Below are positions 27,397-39,257 of a stretch of 64,000 nt of DNA, piece after piece (the first letter of the stretch is position 1; each line of letters opens with the position of its first letter). This DNA is from Neodiprion pinetum (lineage: Eukaryota; Arthropoda; Insecta; Hymenoptera; Diprionidae): the NCBI RefSeq assembly GCF_021155775.2, contig NC_060235.2, positions 25,181,598 to 25,245,597 on the forward strand. Reading direction: 5' to 3'. The notes beneath the pieces are model-generated. The model worked only from the letters and a program-made list of their open reading frames with translations. It was not told the DNA's origin and did no database searches. Both the position numbers and the translations under genes were made by a program.

Positions 27397-29023
27397 GTAA
27401 AACAAAATTGTGTCATGAAACGATTAATATCTAGCATTTTGATTCTTCAAACAATCTTGTGTTTCGACAGAACTAGAACGGTTAATTTTCATCTATTCGC
27501 CAGGTTTTCTCTCTGTTGGGACGACAAAATACGAAATAGATAGCCACAGTTGACAGTTGCTGGTTTGTGGTTAGCCTGTCTGTCACCGTCAGTACTTATC
27601 TATAGTTTTGATCTTTGTGTACTTTACCTAAGTAGCTGACAATTTCTTCCCAACGTTTTCTCTTTACTATTATTCATTCTTGGAAAAGAAATCGGGCTAT
27701 ACGAGTTCCGGAAAGACGATATGCCACGGTACGAATCGTACGAATCATTTTAAACTACGTATATGCGTATCATGTATGTATCATGTATCTAATTTACGTT
27801 GTTGTCACTTGATTCTAATTACTACCAAAAGTCTTTGACAATCGCTGCAAATACCGCCCCTTTATCAAATTTTCCACATTGCTGCTTGCGATATTTAAAT
27901 ACTCTTTAATCTTGCACAATTCACGACTATCACACGTTACATGTGGTACATTATGTAAAAAGTGTATACCAGATCATTTAAATTTACTTTACAATCATTA
28001 AAGCACTGAATTCTAGCAAATATTCGGATTTACGATTATTGAATCAGGTCATTTAGCTTTCCATTTATGCATTGGACCACAATAATCAGAATTATAGAAT
28101 GAGATGATGGAAAATTACCTTGTGTGTATAATTACTTTCATAGTCTTATAATTTGTATATTCAGAATAAATGATCAATCTGATTTTATAGCTTTCTACTA
28201 TTTAATATTTTATTGCCACACAAAGAAATTATTGATCAAGCTGAACAACGATGGTACTATTGTATTTACTTGAACCTACTATGTATGATTTACAAGAAAT
28301 TAACCTCGAACACTATTCAGGAGCAAAAAACCAGTTAGAGGCTATTCCTTGTGACGCCCGAGATTCTAAATTAATCCCCTTAACTTGGTAGATTGATTTT
28401 TTTACCTCAAACATTGAAATAACCTTCCACCAGAGAATAGGGGTATGGTTAAAGAATTTTCGAAAACAAAGGCATTGAAATTGATCGAACTAAGATTAAA
28501 TAACTATTTCTAAGATGCGCATCTAATCACAATTAGTGAGAAATTTGGTTTATACGTTATAAGTTTTAATGAGTCAAAGTTTTTAGTTGTAAACCAGTTT
28601 TGAATCCAGAGTTGTGTACTCATATCGTGAAATATTCACCTATTTGCACCAACTGCACAAGCGTTTCCTGATATTTTGGTATATTCCATTTTTGGATTTG
28701 GAATTTTAAACATACTGCCGGCACTTTGGTGCAGTGTTTCACCATCACACTTTAGATAGTGGCTCTCTCAATGAATCAAACCATGTGAATTTGCTCTAAT
28801 TGTCTAGTGTTACTATGAATTTCTTACCCATTATTCCATTTATTCATTATTGTATTCCATTTTTTCCACAAAATATGTCTTATTTACTTTGAAATTACTA
28901 CTGTTAAGTTTCAGTCGCTTTGCACATAATAATGTTTTACTTATTCATATATATGTATATTTACAGTGAATCTGAGACAAAAAATGCAAGGGATCATGAG
29001 AACCGAAAAGTTTAGATGACACA

Positions 29024-32000
29024 ATGGAACTAAAAGTCTGGGTAGAGGGATTTCAACGTATTGTATGCGGGGTTACAGAAACAACGACATGTCAGGTTTG
29101 TAGAATTAGCTGTTACACAGCCATGGGTTTGTCATGTGTTCATATATATGGCAAGTTTCTTGCAATACATCTTTTTTACTTCAAGGATGTTGTATATGCA
29201 CTGGCTCATGCAACAGGGCAGACAGGCAGATTTACCTTGGTTGAGCGTTGGCGAAACAACGAACGTCTCTTGGCCCCATATGAAAATCCACTCAAGGTAA
29301 GAACAACCTAACGCTTCTTTAGTTCTTTCTATCTTTTAGTAAATAAATTATAGCTAAATTGTTGCCTACCAGTTTTTTTCCCCCGTAGAAAAAATATCGT
29401 AGAAATATTCAAAGCATTTTCAGATAATTTTTGACTTCCCATAACTAACTTCACACTTTACTGGAAATGTTGTCATTACATGGCAGTTTTTAACAACATT
29501 CTTTTTTTCTTTCAAACGTCGCTAAAAAAAATGTCCACATTTCTAAGCTTCTGTTCAGGACTTCTCAACTATTTTATGTCGAAATTTTTATTAATATGTC
29601 AGTCAGCCTCTACTGGTTCTTCTTGTTGTTGCAAATGTGTATCTAATCAAGCAGTTTTTGACCAGTAACTTGAGTAAATTCAATAATAAAAATGAAGAGT
29701 TCTTCTCTGAATGTACATATGAATAGTAAAATTGTTCGTACCGTACCGACATGATGTGAACAAATTCATTGATCCTATTACAGAATCTGACTAGATAATC
29801 AAAAGTAATTCCTGAATGACGCTAAAAATAATCCAGAGATGCTCAAGAAGAATTTAAATTGAACCAAATATTGAAAACAAAATAATCCAACATTTCGAAA
29901 GTGAGTCATTTAGAATATTGGAGATACTGATCAGAAATATAATCACTTCAGATCAGTACACAAAAACTCTTTTCGAAAAGATGAAGTAGTTTTCAATTCA
30001 AATCGTAATACTGACATTAAATTGAATAAAAAGTAATGAAAGTGCAGAGACTTTACTCGGAAATTTATAGGAAAAACAACAAAACATTATCTGAATAACT
30101 CTGCAGAGCCCTGAACAATTAACTGCTAAATTTTTACAGAAAAACATTTCACCAAGGAATTCCTTAATAAGTAAAAACTGTTTCATATATCAGACTACCC
30201 TACGAACTTTCACCAAGTTCTTGATACGATAAGTGTATTACATTGAAATATTGCTCTTTGTTGCTTCTGACAGATTTTACTGAAATGGGGAGAATACTCA
30301 TCGGAAGTTCAGTTAATACTAAGAAGATCTTCGGATGGAAACAAACCGCAAGGTACTTTGGGTGCTCGCTGTACCCAAAGATCTCATCTAAATGGACTTC
30401 CTAGTAGCCACCCTGAAGGCACTTATTTTAAAGAAGGAAAACTTAGCGGAGCAGCAATCCAAGAGTGGCAAGATTTTACACGAAATCCAACAGTCTCTAA
30501 TTCTCCGGAAGTTGATGAACCTAAGGGATTGGAACGTAACAGAGATATCAGAACATCACTCACATTCGGTGGACTTTGCAGTGCTGTACCAGAAAATACT
30601 TCAGAGGTAAGTATTGAGTCTGTGCCTAATCACTTGATTCTTTGCTAAAAACTCTACCAACTCCAAAATCATTTGTCTGAATTTTTCTTATCTACAATAG
30701 GTAGAATATTTGGATTGCATATAGGACCACCTTTTCTCTAGGACAATAGATCTTTAATTCTAATAGACTTTTCGTTTTTATTTATATTTTATCATTATTA
30801 TTTTGTGTAGTTTTTTTTATTGGTCTGAATTTTTTACATCTAATGGTCATGTAGAATACACTTACTGACAAGCTTTATTTATTCACCTTTCGTAGTAGTT
30901 CATTAATCTGTTGTGATAGTATACCAGACGTGGTAAAGTCAAAACAAATATGCAGTCAGATGTGACTCATACACGCAATATTTATTTATCCAAAACATCT
31001 TTAATGAAATTTAAATTTGGTTGCTATTGTATGGAACTCACAACATAAATGTAACACACAAAGTTCTTACTAATAGTTCGCGTATTAATCATTAACTTTC
31101 TTTACTTTCTTAACATTCTGTGACTGGAACGCTATAGTCATTTAACAAGCGTCTATTCCATGGACAAATCAGGTTTAGTTATTTCCTTACATCTCAACTG
31201 TGGTCTGATTGTAGACATTTTTCTGTAAATGATACTTATACAGAATAATGAGAGAATAATAATATCTCTCGCCCCTGACTAGTCCAAAAAAGTGGAGAAG
31301 TGACATGTCAGTTTATAACATCCCAACTCGTAATTTGAATTACGAATATACGACTTAATTATGTTTCTTACTTGTGTTTGAATTAGGTTCAAATGGAAAA
31401 TGTGGCCATAGTTCAGCCTACACAGCAATTAAAATCAAAAGAACCAAGTGCACAAAAAGTTCAGCACAAACCAAGCCAGTCCCCGAACCGAGCAGGTAGC
31501 AGTGAATGTAAGTTTGTCGCCAAAGAATTGCTTATGACTTTTGGGATGAAGTTATTCATGTCACATTCTTCAAAGTCATTACTAATTTACTGAATAAATT
31601 ATTTCAATAACACTGACATTTACTTATTTTCTTTCCTATTTTCTTAGACAATGCAACATACATGCAACAAAGGAAAGTTCGAGAAGTTCCTCCATACAGG
31701 GATCCACCTGGATTAGTTTCAGCTTTACCAAGGACGCTTCCGCCTTACAGAGAGCCACCCCCGCCAAACCTCAGCAGCCCTAGTAGATCTCAATTTTCGC
31801 CATTATCCAGTGGCGGGAGCCCACAGCTTCAGAAAGATGGTCAATCTTCTCCGAATAACTCGACAAAATTGAAGCGAAATCTGTTCAAGGTATACATTGT
31901 GCAAATTTATTCTTGAATGTTCACAAATCGTTTGTTCAAAACTGCTGTTAGATCTGACTTACTATCACATTTGACTTTATTTTAGTTATCTGTCATTTTT

Positions 32001-34107
32001 TAATTATATTATGCATCAATATGAACTCTATTTATTATTATTTTTCGTTAGGAATTTCACGAGCAGAAAAGTCAAACACCAATGAGTAATCCAGTACCAA
32101 GTCAGCCACAAAGTATGATGACTGTTGCATATACTCAACGATATGTTGAACTGGTAAGATTGGTTAACAGACAGCGTGACACCATTAACGCCCAGCAAGC
32201 AGATTTAACTAAGGTAGTAACTCTAATTATGCTCTGAAAATAAAAGACCCCACTCTTTCTGTCTAGTTTGTCATAACAATTAATTTGTTTTCAGTATGAT
32301 GCAGAAATACTGTATTTCGAAACTAAAAATAAAGAACAAGTACATCAAATGGATTACATATCACACGAGGTGAATCGATTTGAATCAACGGGACGTATGC
32401 TCGAAGAACAGGTAGGCATCTCAAGTTATTATTTTCTAATAGTAATATTATAGAAATAACAATACACTGCGAATATATCATTTGACACTAAGTTCATGTA
32501 CGATTTTCGTTCTCAATTGCGTGATATAAGCTAGCAGAATAATAAAACTAGAAACTCAAGATATAATGATACAAGAAAATTTTCACACATAAGTACGAAC
32601 ACAATATTGCAATCTAAACTATAAATTTTACCTTCAGTCGAAACTTTATTCTTTATAGTTTAGTTAGTCTCATGCATAGCGTTAATAGACGACTCATAAT
32701 ACTATTTTTAACCGTGTATGTTTCAGTTAAAAGAACTAGCTCATGTAGAAGAGGAAAGTGAAATAGTGCGGCAGCAAGAAAAAACTTTAAAGTCCGAAAT
32801 AACATTGCTAAGATCGAAGCTTGCAAATTGTGAAACAGAACTGTTGCAGTGCAAAAATAAAATTAGGTACCATCATGCCTCTGAAATTAATAATATTTGT
32901 CGAAACATTTCATCATATAAGCATAGATAACAAGTAGAAACATCGTCTGGCCTAACCAACTTCCTGTCATTCCCGTTTTATACAAAAATCAAAATCTTAG
33001 ACACTAAGTTTTGATTTTCGCGAATAACTCAGGGGTAATATCTAATCATTTTTTATTTCGATGAAGCCAAACCTAAGAATCCGATTTCAATTGAACTGGT
33101 CCACCCATTTCTGTGCTAGAACTGAGCAAAAAAAAAAACTTACTTAATGCAAATAATTCAGGAATGGCGTGGTCCAAATAATAAAAAATCTGCTCATCCG
33201 TTCTCGAGTTATTGTTGGACAAAAATTGGTTACAGGCATAATTACACACGCTTACTCACACAAATATTCACCTGAAAATGGTTGGAGGTGATTCTCTGAT
33301 TTCAAAACATGGACATCTAGCGAAAACTCAACTTTTCATTTTTTGGCTGATTGTGACAACTTACCTTCTCTTCTTTGAAAACAGAGAAGCAGGATGTTAC
33401 CAATGTGAAGATTTCCCTGCACTCGATTTGATGAATATATTTTGTAAAAAAAAAAGTCATTTAACATTTATATAGGTACAACTCGTTTGAAAAATTCTGC
33501 AATTCACTATCCACACAATTGTTTATTTTTGTCTCTCGCTTTTGTATCGCTTAAGTCCAAATGAATTCTTTCAAATTCAGACTGGTGATAGAAGAGCTTG
33601 CATCGGAACAACATGCGATGAGTCGTGAGGTAGACGAAAGGAAAATAATGGAACGAAAGATAATAGGAGAAGTGGAACACTTGCAATCTGAAGTTGAACA
33701 TGCAAAGCGATCGGCAGAACTCGTTACACAGTGCGCTGAATCTCTGAAATTAGAAGTGGCTAGTTTAGAATCAACTATTGTTGAGAAAAAGGTACAGGTC
33801 GAACGCCTGGTAGCTGATATGAAGGAAGCCAACTTACAGAGTCTTGCCGTTGCGTCACAGGATGATCAGATCAAACATTTACTTGAAGGTGAAATATTCA
33901 TGCCATACATTTTAATGTTTCAACAGTTCATTGATAATTAGCAGTAACTCGTAGCGGAACATTTCATAAATTGAAAGTAATGCACACTAAATATTATTCG
34001 TTCTAGGCGCACTGAAACCAGGAAGTACACGGAAAATGATAGGATCCCCGAGACAGCTTGAAACTGCCGTTCCTACCAGTAAAAACCCACATGGTGTTTG
34101 GGTTTAA
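29024..34107 (+). CDS. RASSF8: N-terminal Ras-association domain family protein, RASSF7/8 type
   Basis: Coding exons: 29024-29095, 29186-29296, 30274-30606, 31387-31507, 31648-31889, 32052-32213, 32295-32411, 32727-32866, 33581-33888, 34007-34107; 568 aa. Residues 1-83 are the RA domain that opens RASSF7-10 proteins (MELKVWVEGFQRIVCGVTET; then ERWRNNERLLAPYENPLK and LLKWGEYSSEVQLILRRSS). A disordered Ser/Pro-rich stretch with PPYRDPP and PPYREPP repeats follows (about 210-290). Residues about 320-530 are a long coiled coil. The protein ends NPHGVWV, a C-terminal tail I associate with insect RASSF8. Family members act at adherens junctions and in growth control as scaffolds. An 11-codon upstream ORF starts at 28984 in the same exon and ends before the main ATG. 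Confidence 0.93.
33000..33290. repeat. Possible degenerate repeat in RASSF8 intron 8
   Basis: This 714-bp intron contains a block less AT-rich than its neighbours, with phrases such as CCGTTCTCGAGTTATTGTTGG. Their style resembles interspersed repeats and not intron background. No terminal repeats or open frame are visible, so assignment is weak. Confidence 0.2.
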
Positions 34108-35760
34108 AATTTAAACACCGTCTCATATGTGACCTGTGTACGTAATGCAAATGCAAACATTAAATAAGAGTATTTCAATCGGCTGTTGCCAATATACGTG
34201 ATACACATATACACGGACGAAAAATCGATTACTAAGCAATAACTGAAGTAGCTTTTTCTGAAAAATTGTCCTCTATTTCAAGATGCACAACGACTAAGGG
34301 TGGAATCAGTATGATCAAAATATATTCTTTTTTTGTCACGTGGCCTATCTGGTAGATTTGTAAGTTTCTACACTGTCTAATAGTAAAATAATAAAAGCAC
34401 ATTGTTTGCACTCTGCACAGATGTTTCACACTTTTCTACGCGGTAAAACCCGCTTGTATAGAGTTTGTAGTAGTCTTATATGTATACATATCTTTGAAAT
34501 ATTTTGTGAAAGCATATCTCTATTTTCTAACTCAATCTCGCAACCAATTATAGTCGAGGCAATATTCTAAATATACCTACGTTGCCTACTGAAGAAATAC
34601 TTTTTGATTCTTTATAGAGCAATGAAAAAAAACATTACTTTTGTTTGTAAGCCTGAATGTACAATTTAATAAGAGATTGTTATTGCGTGGTAGCATGACA
34701 ATACGATAATGTATAGGTCTGTGCAAGTAATAAACTATGTAATTTCATTTAATTATACACATAGGAGTCAGGAAATCGATCCTAATACGTTGAGTATACA
34801 TTAGCTGATATAGCACCACGAAACCAATTAATCTATATGAAGCATTATCTTGTAAGATTCACAAACAACGTCGAGGTTAAAACTTTCTGCTTTGTATGCT
34901 AAATTGTAATATCAATTGATTCTTAATTCACAATCCAGTAATTTTAAACGAAACTCCGCTGTTCATTAGAACCTTCATTGCTAGTTCTAGTTGAATTTTT
35001 AAAAATGCAAGACATAGTCATTCCTAAAACTTCTTGAAAATTATTATTAGATTTCACTGTCAAAATTGAAAAAACATAATTATGTCAGCGCAATTCTTAT
35101 AGCTCTTATTAAGTTCATGATTATTTATGTTGAATTAATAAGCTGGTACGTCATCTGATGTGTAATGCCATAATGCATCATGGCTCAGCAACCACCTGTA
35201 TGCTGGTCTTTAGTACTAAAGTACCTTGAACCACCGACTTATATGCCATTTAAAGCCATTACGTTTAAGAGTTGTTACAATCGTTGATAAGTATAACAAT
35301 GCAAGGTAACTCCAAAAATTTCTTCATCTCAAAAATCGTTCAGAAGACATAATTTTCTTCAAATTAAACTATATTGCATAATGTCGTGGTAGGAAAACTT
35401 TACACTATGTACAACAAAGAGTATGACATTAAATTTTGCAGTATGTATCCCGAATGGTAATAGAATATCATAAATTTCTAGTACATGTGTACTAACTAAT
35501 AAAGACATTATTTCAAGATGATAAATTCAGACGAAATTTGAAAATTTTTATAAAAAAAGACATGATTTTATTAATACGGCTATCAAAAATCTAGAGAATA
35601 AAGACTGAACAGTTATTTGAATTTATGAGTGGAATACAAACCCGCGAGTACAGCCGTACAGAAATAATTTAATCATATAATTTTCGGACTGATATAATTC
35701 TGCAATAATTTCTTATTGGTAATATCTGTGCAAAACAATTTTTTTATTTTGTACTTTGTT

Positions 35761-36141
35761 CAGGGTGTCTACTGCTTCTTATATATCCTAAAATCCTCAA
35801 GTCATCCTGGATTACAAAAATTGCTCCACAAGTTATCGAAAAATCCTGGAATCATTTGTATTATCCTGAAAAAGTTGACGTGATACAGTTTTTATTGAAA
35901 ACTGCAATATTTGATTAGTGACGCGGCCTTTTTACGTAAAGTTTAATTCGTCATGCCTCTAGAGCATATGCTTAATACCTACAGATATGTGAATTACTTT
36001 ATTCAACACGTAACCAACTCATCCTATTCTTAAAAATTCATAAGAAAACGAAATTAAGGACCTAGAATTTTTCTATAAGTTATCCTGGAAACTTCTGGAA
36101 TAGTCCTGAAATCTCAATTCTCGATTGCAGTAGACACCCTG
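35761..36141. mobile_element. Non-autonomous DNA transposon (MITE) with CAGGGTGTCTACTGC ends
   Basis: The element starts CAGGGTGTCTACTGC (35761-35775) and ends GCAGTAGACACCCTG (36127-36141), a perfect 15-bp terminal inverted repeat. It is 381 bp long with no useful open frame. The interior repeats short phrases such as ATCCTGGAA near both ends. The flanks do not show an exact target-site duplication, so it is probably old. The superfamily cannot be named with certainty. Confidence 0.8.
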
Positions 36142-36825
36142 TCTATTGTATTCATTAATATACATGTATCACAGCCTATTAAGTGTATTCGTCTATTAGC
36201 CTGATTATTGTGTCTCAATACTACTTGTGTTGAATATTTCGGATGATATCAACTGTGATTCCCATGGTTTCGATATAGCTTTGCGTATTCACATTTCAAT
36301 ACACAATTGTGTGTTAAAATTAATAACGAGTAATATTATAGCCTTCTGAATCACTGAAAGAATTATTTTCTTCCCATTCAATTAGTAGATAATCATATGT
36401 ACTGACATACAAATAATTATTAGAAAATATTTATTCCATTCATTAGTTTCATATGAATTTTGATTACAGCAGATTGAAAGTTATTCATGTAGAATTGAAA
36501 GTTGGCGGCTTGAAGAGTTTTGAATTCAATTTTCTTTCCTACAAAGCCTAACTGCGCTGTAAAAAGAAATGTTTGAACTCATAGGAGTGCTTATACCTTG
36601 ATTATTAGCTGAAAAAATTGTAGCTTATTAAAACGAATCTTTAAAACGATTGTAATTTTTATATATTATAATAGATATTTTTATCAGTTTTATTGTAAGT
36701 GAAGTTTCTTACTAGAACAATACTAAATTATATATCACGGTCTAATACAATCTGCATAATTCATAAGTAATTACAATTTTATCTAGTACCACGAAAGTAT
36801 ATTATAAAGTTCAATTAAAAAAAAA

Positions 36826-36990
36826 TATATATATATATATACATATATGTATTATATATACATACAAACATATCCAAGATATGTGATCAAAAATTAAAAT
36901 GATCCCACTTAGTAATTATCATACATATACAAGCCCACTGCCATTATTATTATTATTATTATTATCGTTGTTGTTATTATTATCATTATT
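36826..36990. repeat. AT and ATT microsatellites
   Basis: An A-run passes into (AT)n at about 36826-36870. A separate (ATT)n tract with a GTT-rich interruption lies at about 36942-36990. Confidence 0.85.
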
Positions 36991-37497
36991 GGTTTTATCC
37001 TCATAAATAAGTAAAAATTACACAATAGTTTATATCCCCATTACGGTTTATCGTATTTTTGCATCATTTTATGATTGTTTTAATTTATGCAAATATAATT
37101 GAAGCAAAATATTGCTACAGAAAAATTGAATGTATTGTTTGTTAAAAAATGAATGCAATATATTATTCCAATAAAAAACTCTTCACATTATTTTTCATCT
37201 GCGGTATGATAACATTTTTTGTCTGAAAATAGAACTGCCATAATATGAATTTCCACCCTTGAGAGGCAATAATGGTTGATTAAATGAATATAAGGTGACA
37301 AGAACTTATAGTGGTCTCATGAAGAATCATTGATATTTAGGGTTTCGATTTGATCTTCAAACAATCAGTCCCCATCATCTCGCGAATAAATACAGTAAAT
37401 ATTTTCCGAAGTTTGATATCGTGTGAAACCTTTACGAAATTATTAATATACTTGTACTAGGTGAAATTCTGATTTTCAATTCAGTGTTTAAAAAACT

Positions 37498-37848
37498 TTA
37501 AGGGGGTGGTTTACTTGATTACGACGTTCTCGTATAAATCTCCAAATACCGAAATCACGTATCTCAAGCGCGAAAGAAGGGCCCAACAGCCCCATTTTAT
37601 ACGCAATTCTGAACAAACACACTCCGATATAATTTCATTTGACGCAGAAATAAAGAAATGGTATGGATTCTAAGAAATCGCAATAGTAAATTCGTAGAAT
37701 TCATGCCATTTCTTTATTTCTGCATTAATTGAAAATGTATTGTATCGTTTTTGTTCAGCATTTTACCTTCTTCACGTTTGAGATATGCGGACTTTGATAT
37801 TTGGAGATACATTCGCCAATGTCGAAATCGACCAGGGTACCCGCTTAA
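37498..37848. mobile_element. Fold-back MITE flanked by TTAA
   Basis: TTAA at 37498-37501 and at 37845-37848 flank 343 bp that is an imperfect palindrome over nearly its whole length. The outer ends are GGGGGTGGTTTAC and, on the opposite strand, GCGGGTACCCTGG. Inner arms include CTCCAAATA and the near-perfect pair GCAGAAATAAAGAAATGG (from 37644) and CCATTTCTTTATTTCTGC (ending about 37723). A TTAA duplication is the habit of piggyBac-type transposases, but that link is inference. There is no coding capacity. Confidence 0.75.
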
Positions 37849-38979
37849 GGTACTGTACTCAACATTTTATTGGTCCCGTCAATTCGACGATATAATACAC
37901 GATTGGGTAAATATCTAGCGTTTTGCGATTTAGGTGCATATATGACAACCGCTAAGAACGCGTGATGATGCGGGTAATTATACATTTTTAATATCTAACT
38001 AAAACGGTCGGTTCCGTTAGTTTCGTGTTGCGTGGCACATTTTTGCCAGTAGTGTGCTTAGGTCCGAATTTATTGGCCAATCAGATTCAACCTGTATCGT
38101 CTTTTAGTGAAATCGGCATTGGCTCGATATAGGCGGTAGTGTCAGTTTGCAACTGACAATGAATATTTTTCAAACTCTTATTCCTTTAAAGGAAATAATA
38201 GTAAAGAAATACAAAAGGGATTTTTTACGATATTTATTTTTTTCCGATATGAAGCATACAAAAATGTTACGTGTGGAACGTGAAAGTAAGTGAATATTCG
38301 GACAACTATAGTATTGAGTATTCAGAACGGCCAAGCATCCAAGACTATAGTTGTAAAAACGATCGAACTGCTGTTTGATTAGAAATTAGGATTTACACGA
38401 TATTGTTTTTACTACAATAAATCCCTGATTTGAATGTTTTGACCGGTATTTTGTGTTTTTTTTTTTTTTTTGTTAGTCTTTACCAGCAAATTGATATGTG
38501 GTCTTCGATGTCATACATCATACGATGTCTGGTCATTTATTCCTCCAGGTATGAGTGTATCAAATTTGAGTAATATTATTTGGATTAGAAAATCTGAATA
38601 CATCCCACAATAATGCCCATAAAGTCGACACCAGCACAAAGATTGGCAAATTTCTGTGAAGCACGAAATATTTTTTCTCGATATGAAGCGGTCTTAACAT
38701 CAATGAAACTTATAGGATATATCAATTATATCACCTCACATACCGTGTAAAATTTTCAATAAAAATCACGAAAATTGGGTTTCCCATTAGGGGATTTCGA
38801 AAAACGAACGTCGTTTCGTCAGTTTTCGAAAATCTTGAACTCTCTCTGCATATTTCAAAAGAGTGCAAGAAACTCTACAAAATTTGACCAAGATCTTGGG
38901 ATATGTTCCGATATACACTACGAGCACTGTTCAGTGCTCTTACTGATCAAGTTTAATTAATGCTCATCGAAAAATACTG

Positions 38980-39257
38980 TACAGGCTGCCCATGGGTAAA
39001 GCCTCGATGGCGAAGCGTACCAACAACAGAAAATTCGGTGTCACGTGACAAGTGGGACGTACGCTATTGGCTGGAACATCTGGATTCAAACATTAGAATC
39101 CGTTGCCCGTTCAACACGAAACAGCAGCCAGTTGAGGGCGAGTAACCAAGAGAAGCGGCCTTCGGTGTTACTACGTGTCTTATAACTGTGATTTTAACCG
39201 ATTTCTAAGTTTTATACCTATACTGGACTGTGGCTCGAATTACCCGGAACAACAAAG
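38980..39257 (+). promoter_or_regulatory. polo promoter and 5' UTR
   Basis: TCACGTGAC lies at 39041-39049 and an inverted CCAAT box (ATTGG) at about 39065. The sequence is less AT-rich than the region before it. The 5' UTR continues without an obvious intron to the start codon at 39258. The exact start site is not visible. Confidence 0.5.

Larger units (their letters stand above)
34108..39160. other. 5-kb gene-free interval with transposon remnants and microsatellites
   Basis: Between the RASSF8-like stop codon and the polo promoter I see no coding exon. The first part must include the RASSF8 3' UTR. The interval holds a CAGGGTG-ended element (35761-36141), AT and ATT microsatellites (36826-36990) and a TTAA-flanked fold-back element (37498-37848), each listed separately. 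A T-run sits at 38458-38471, and an imperfect hairpin with TTTCGAAAA arms lies at about 38794-38835. Confidence 0.6.
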
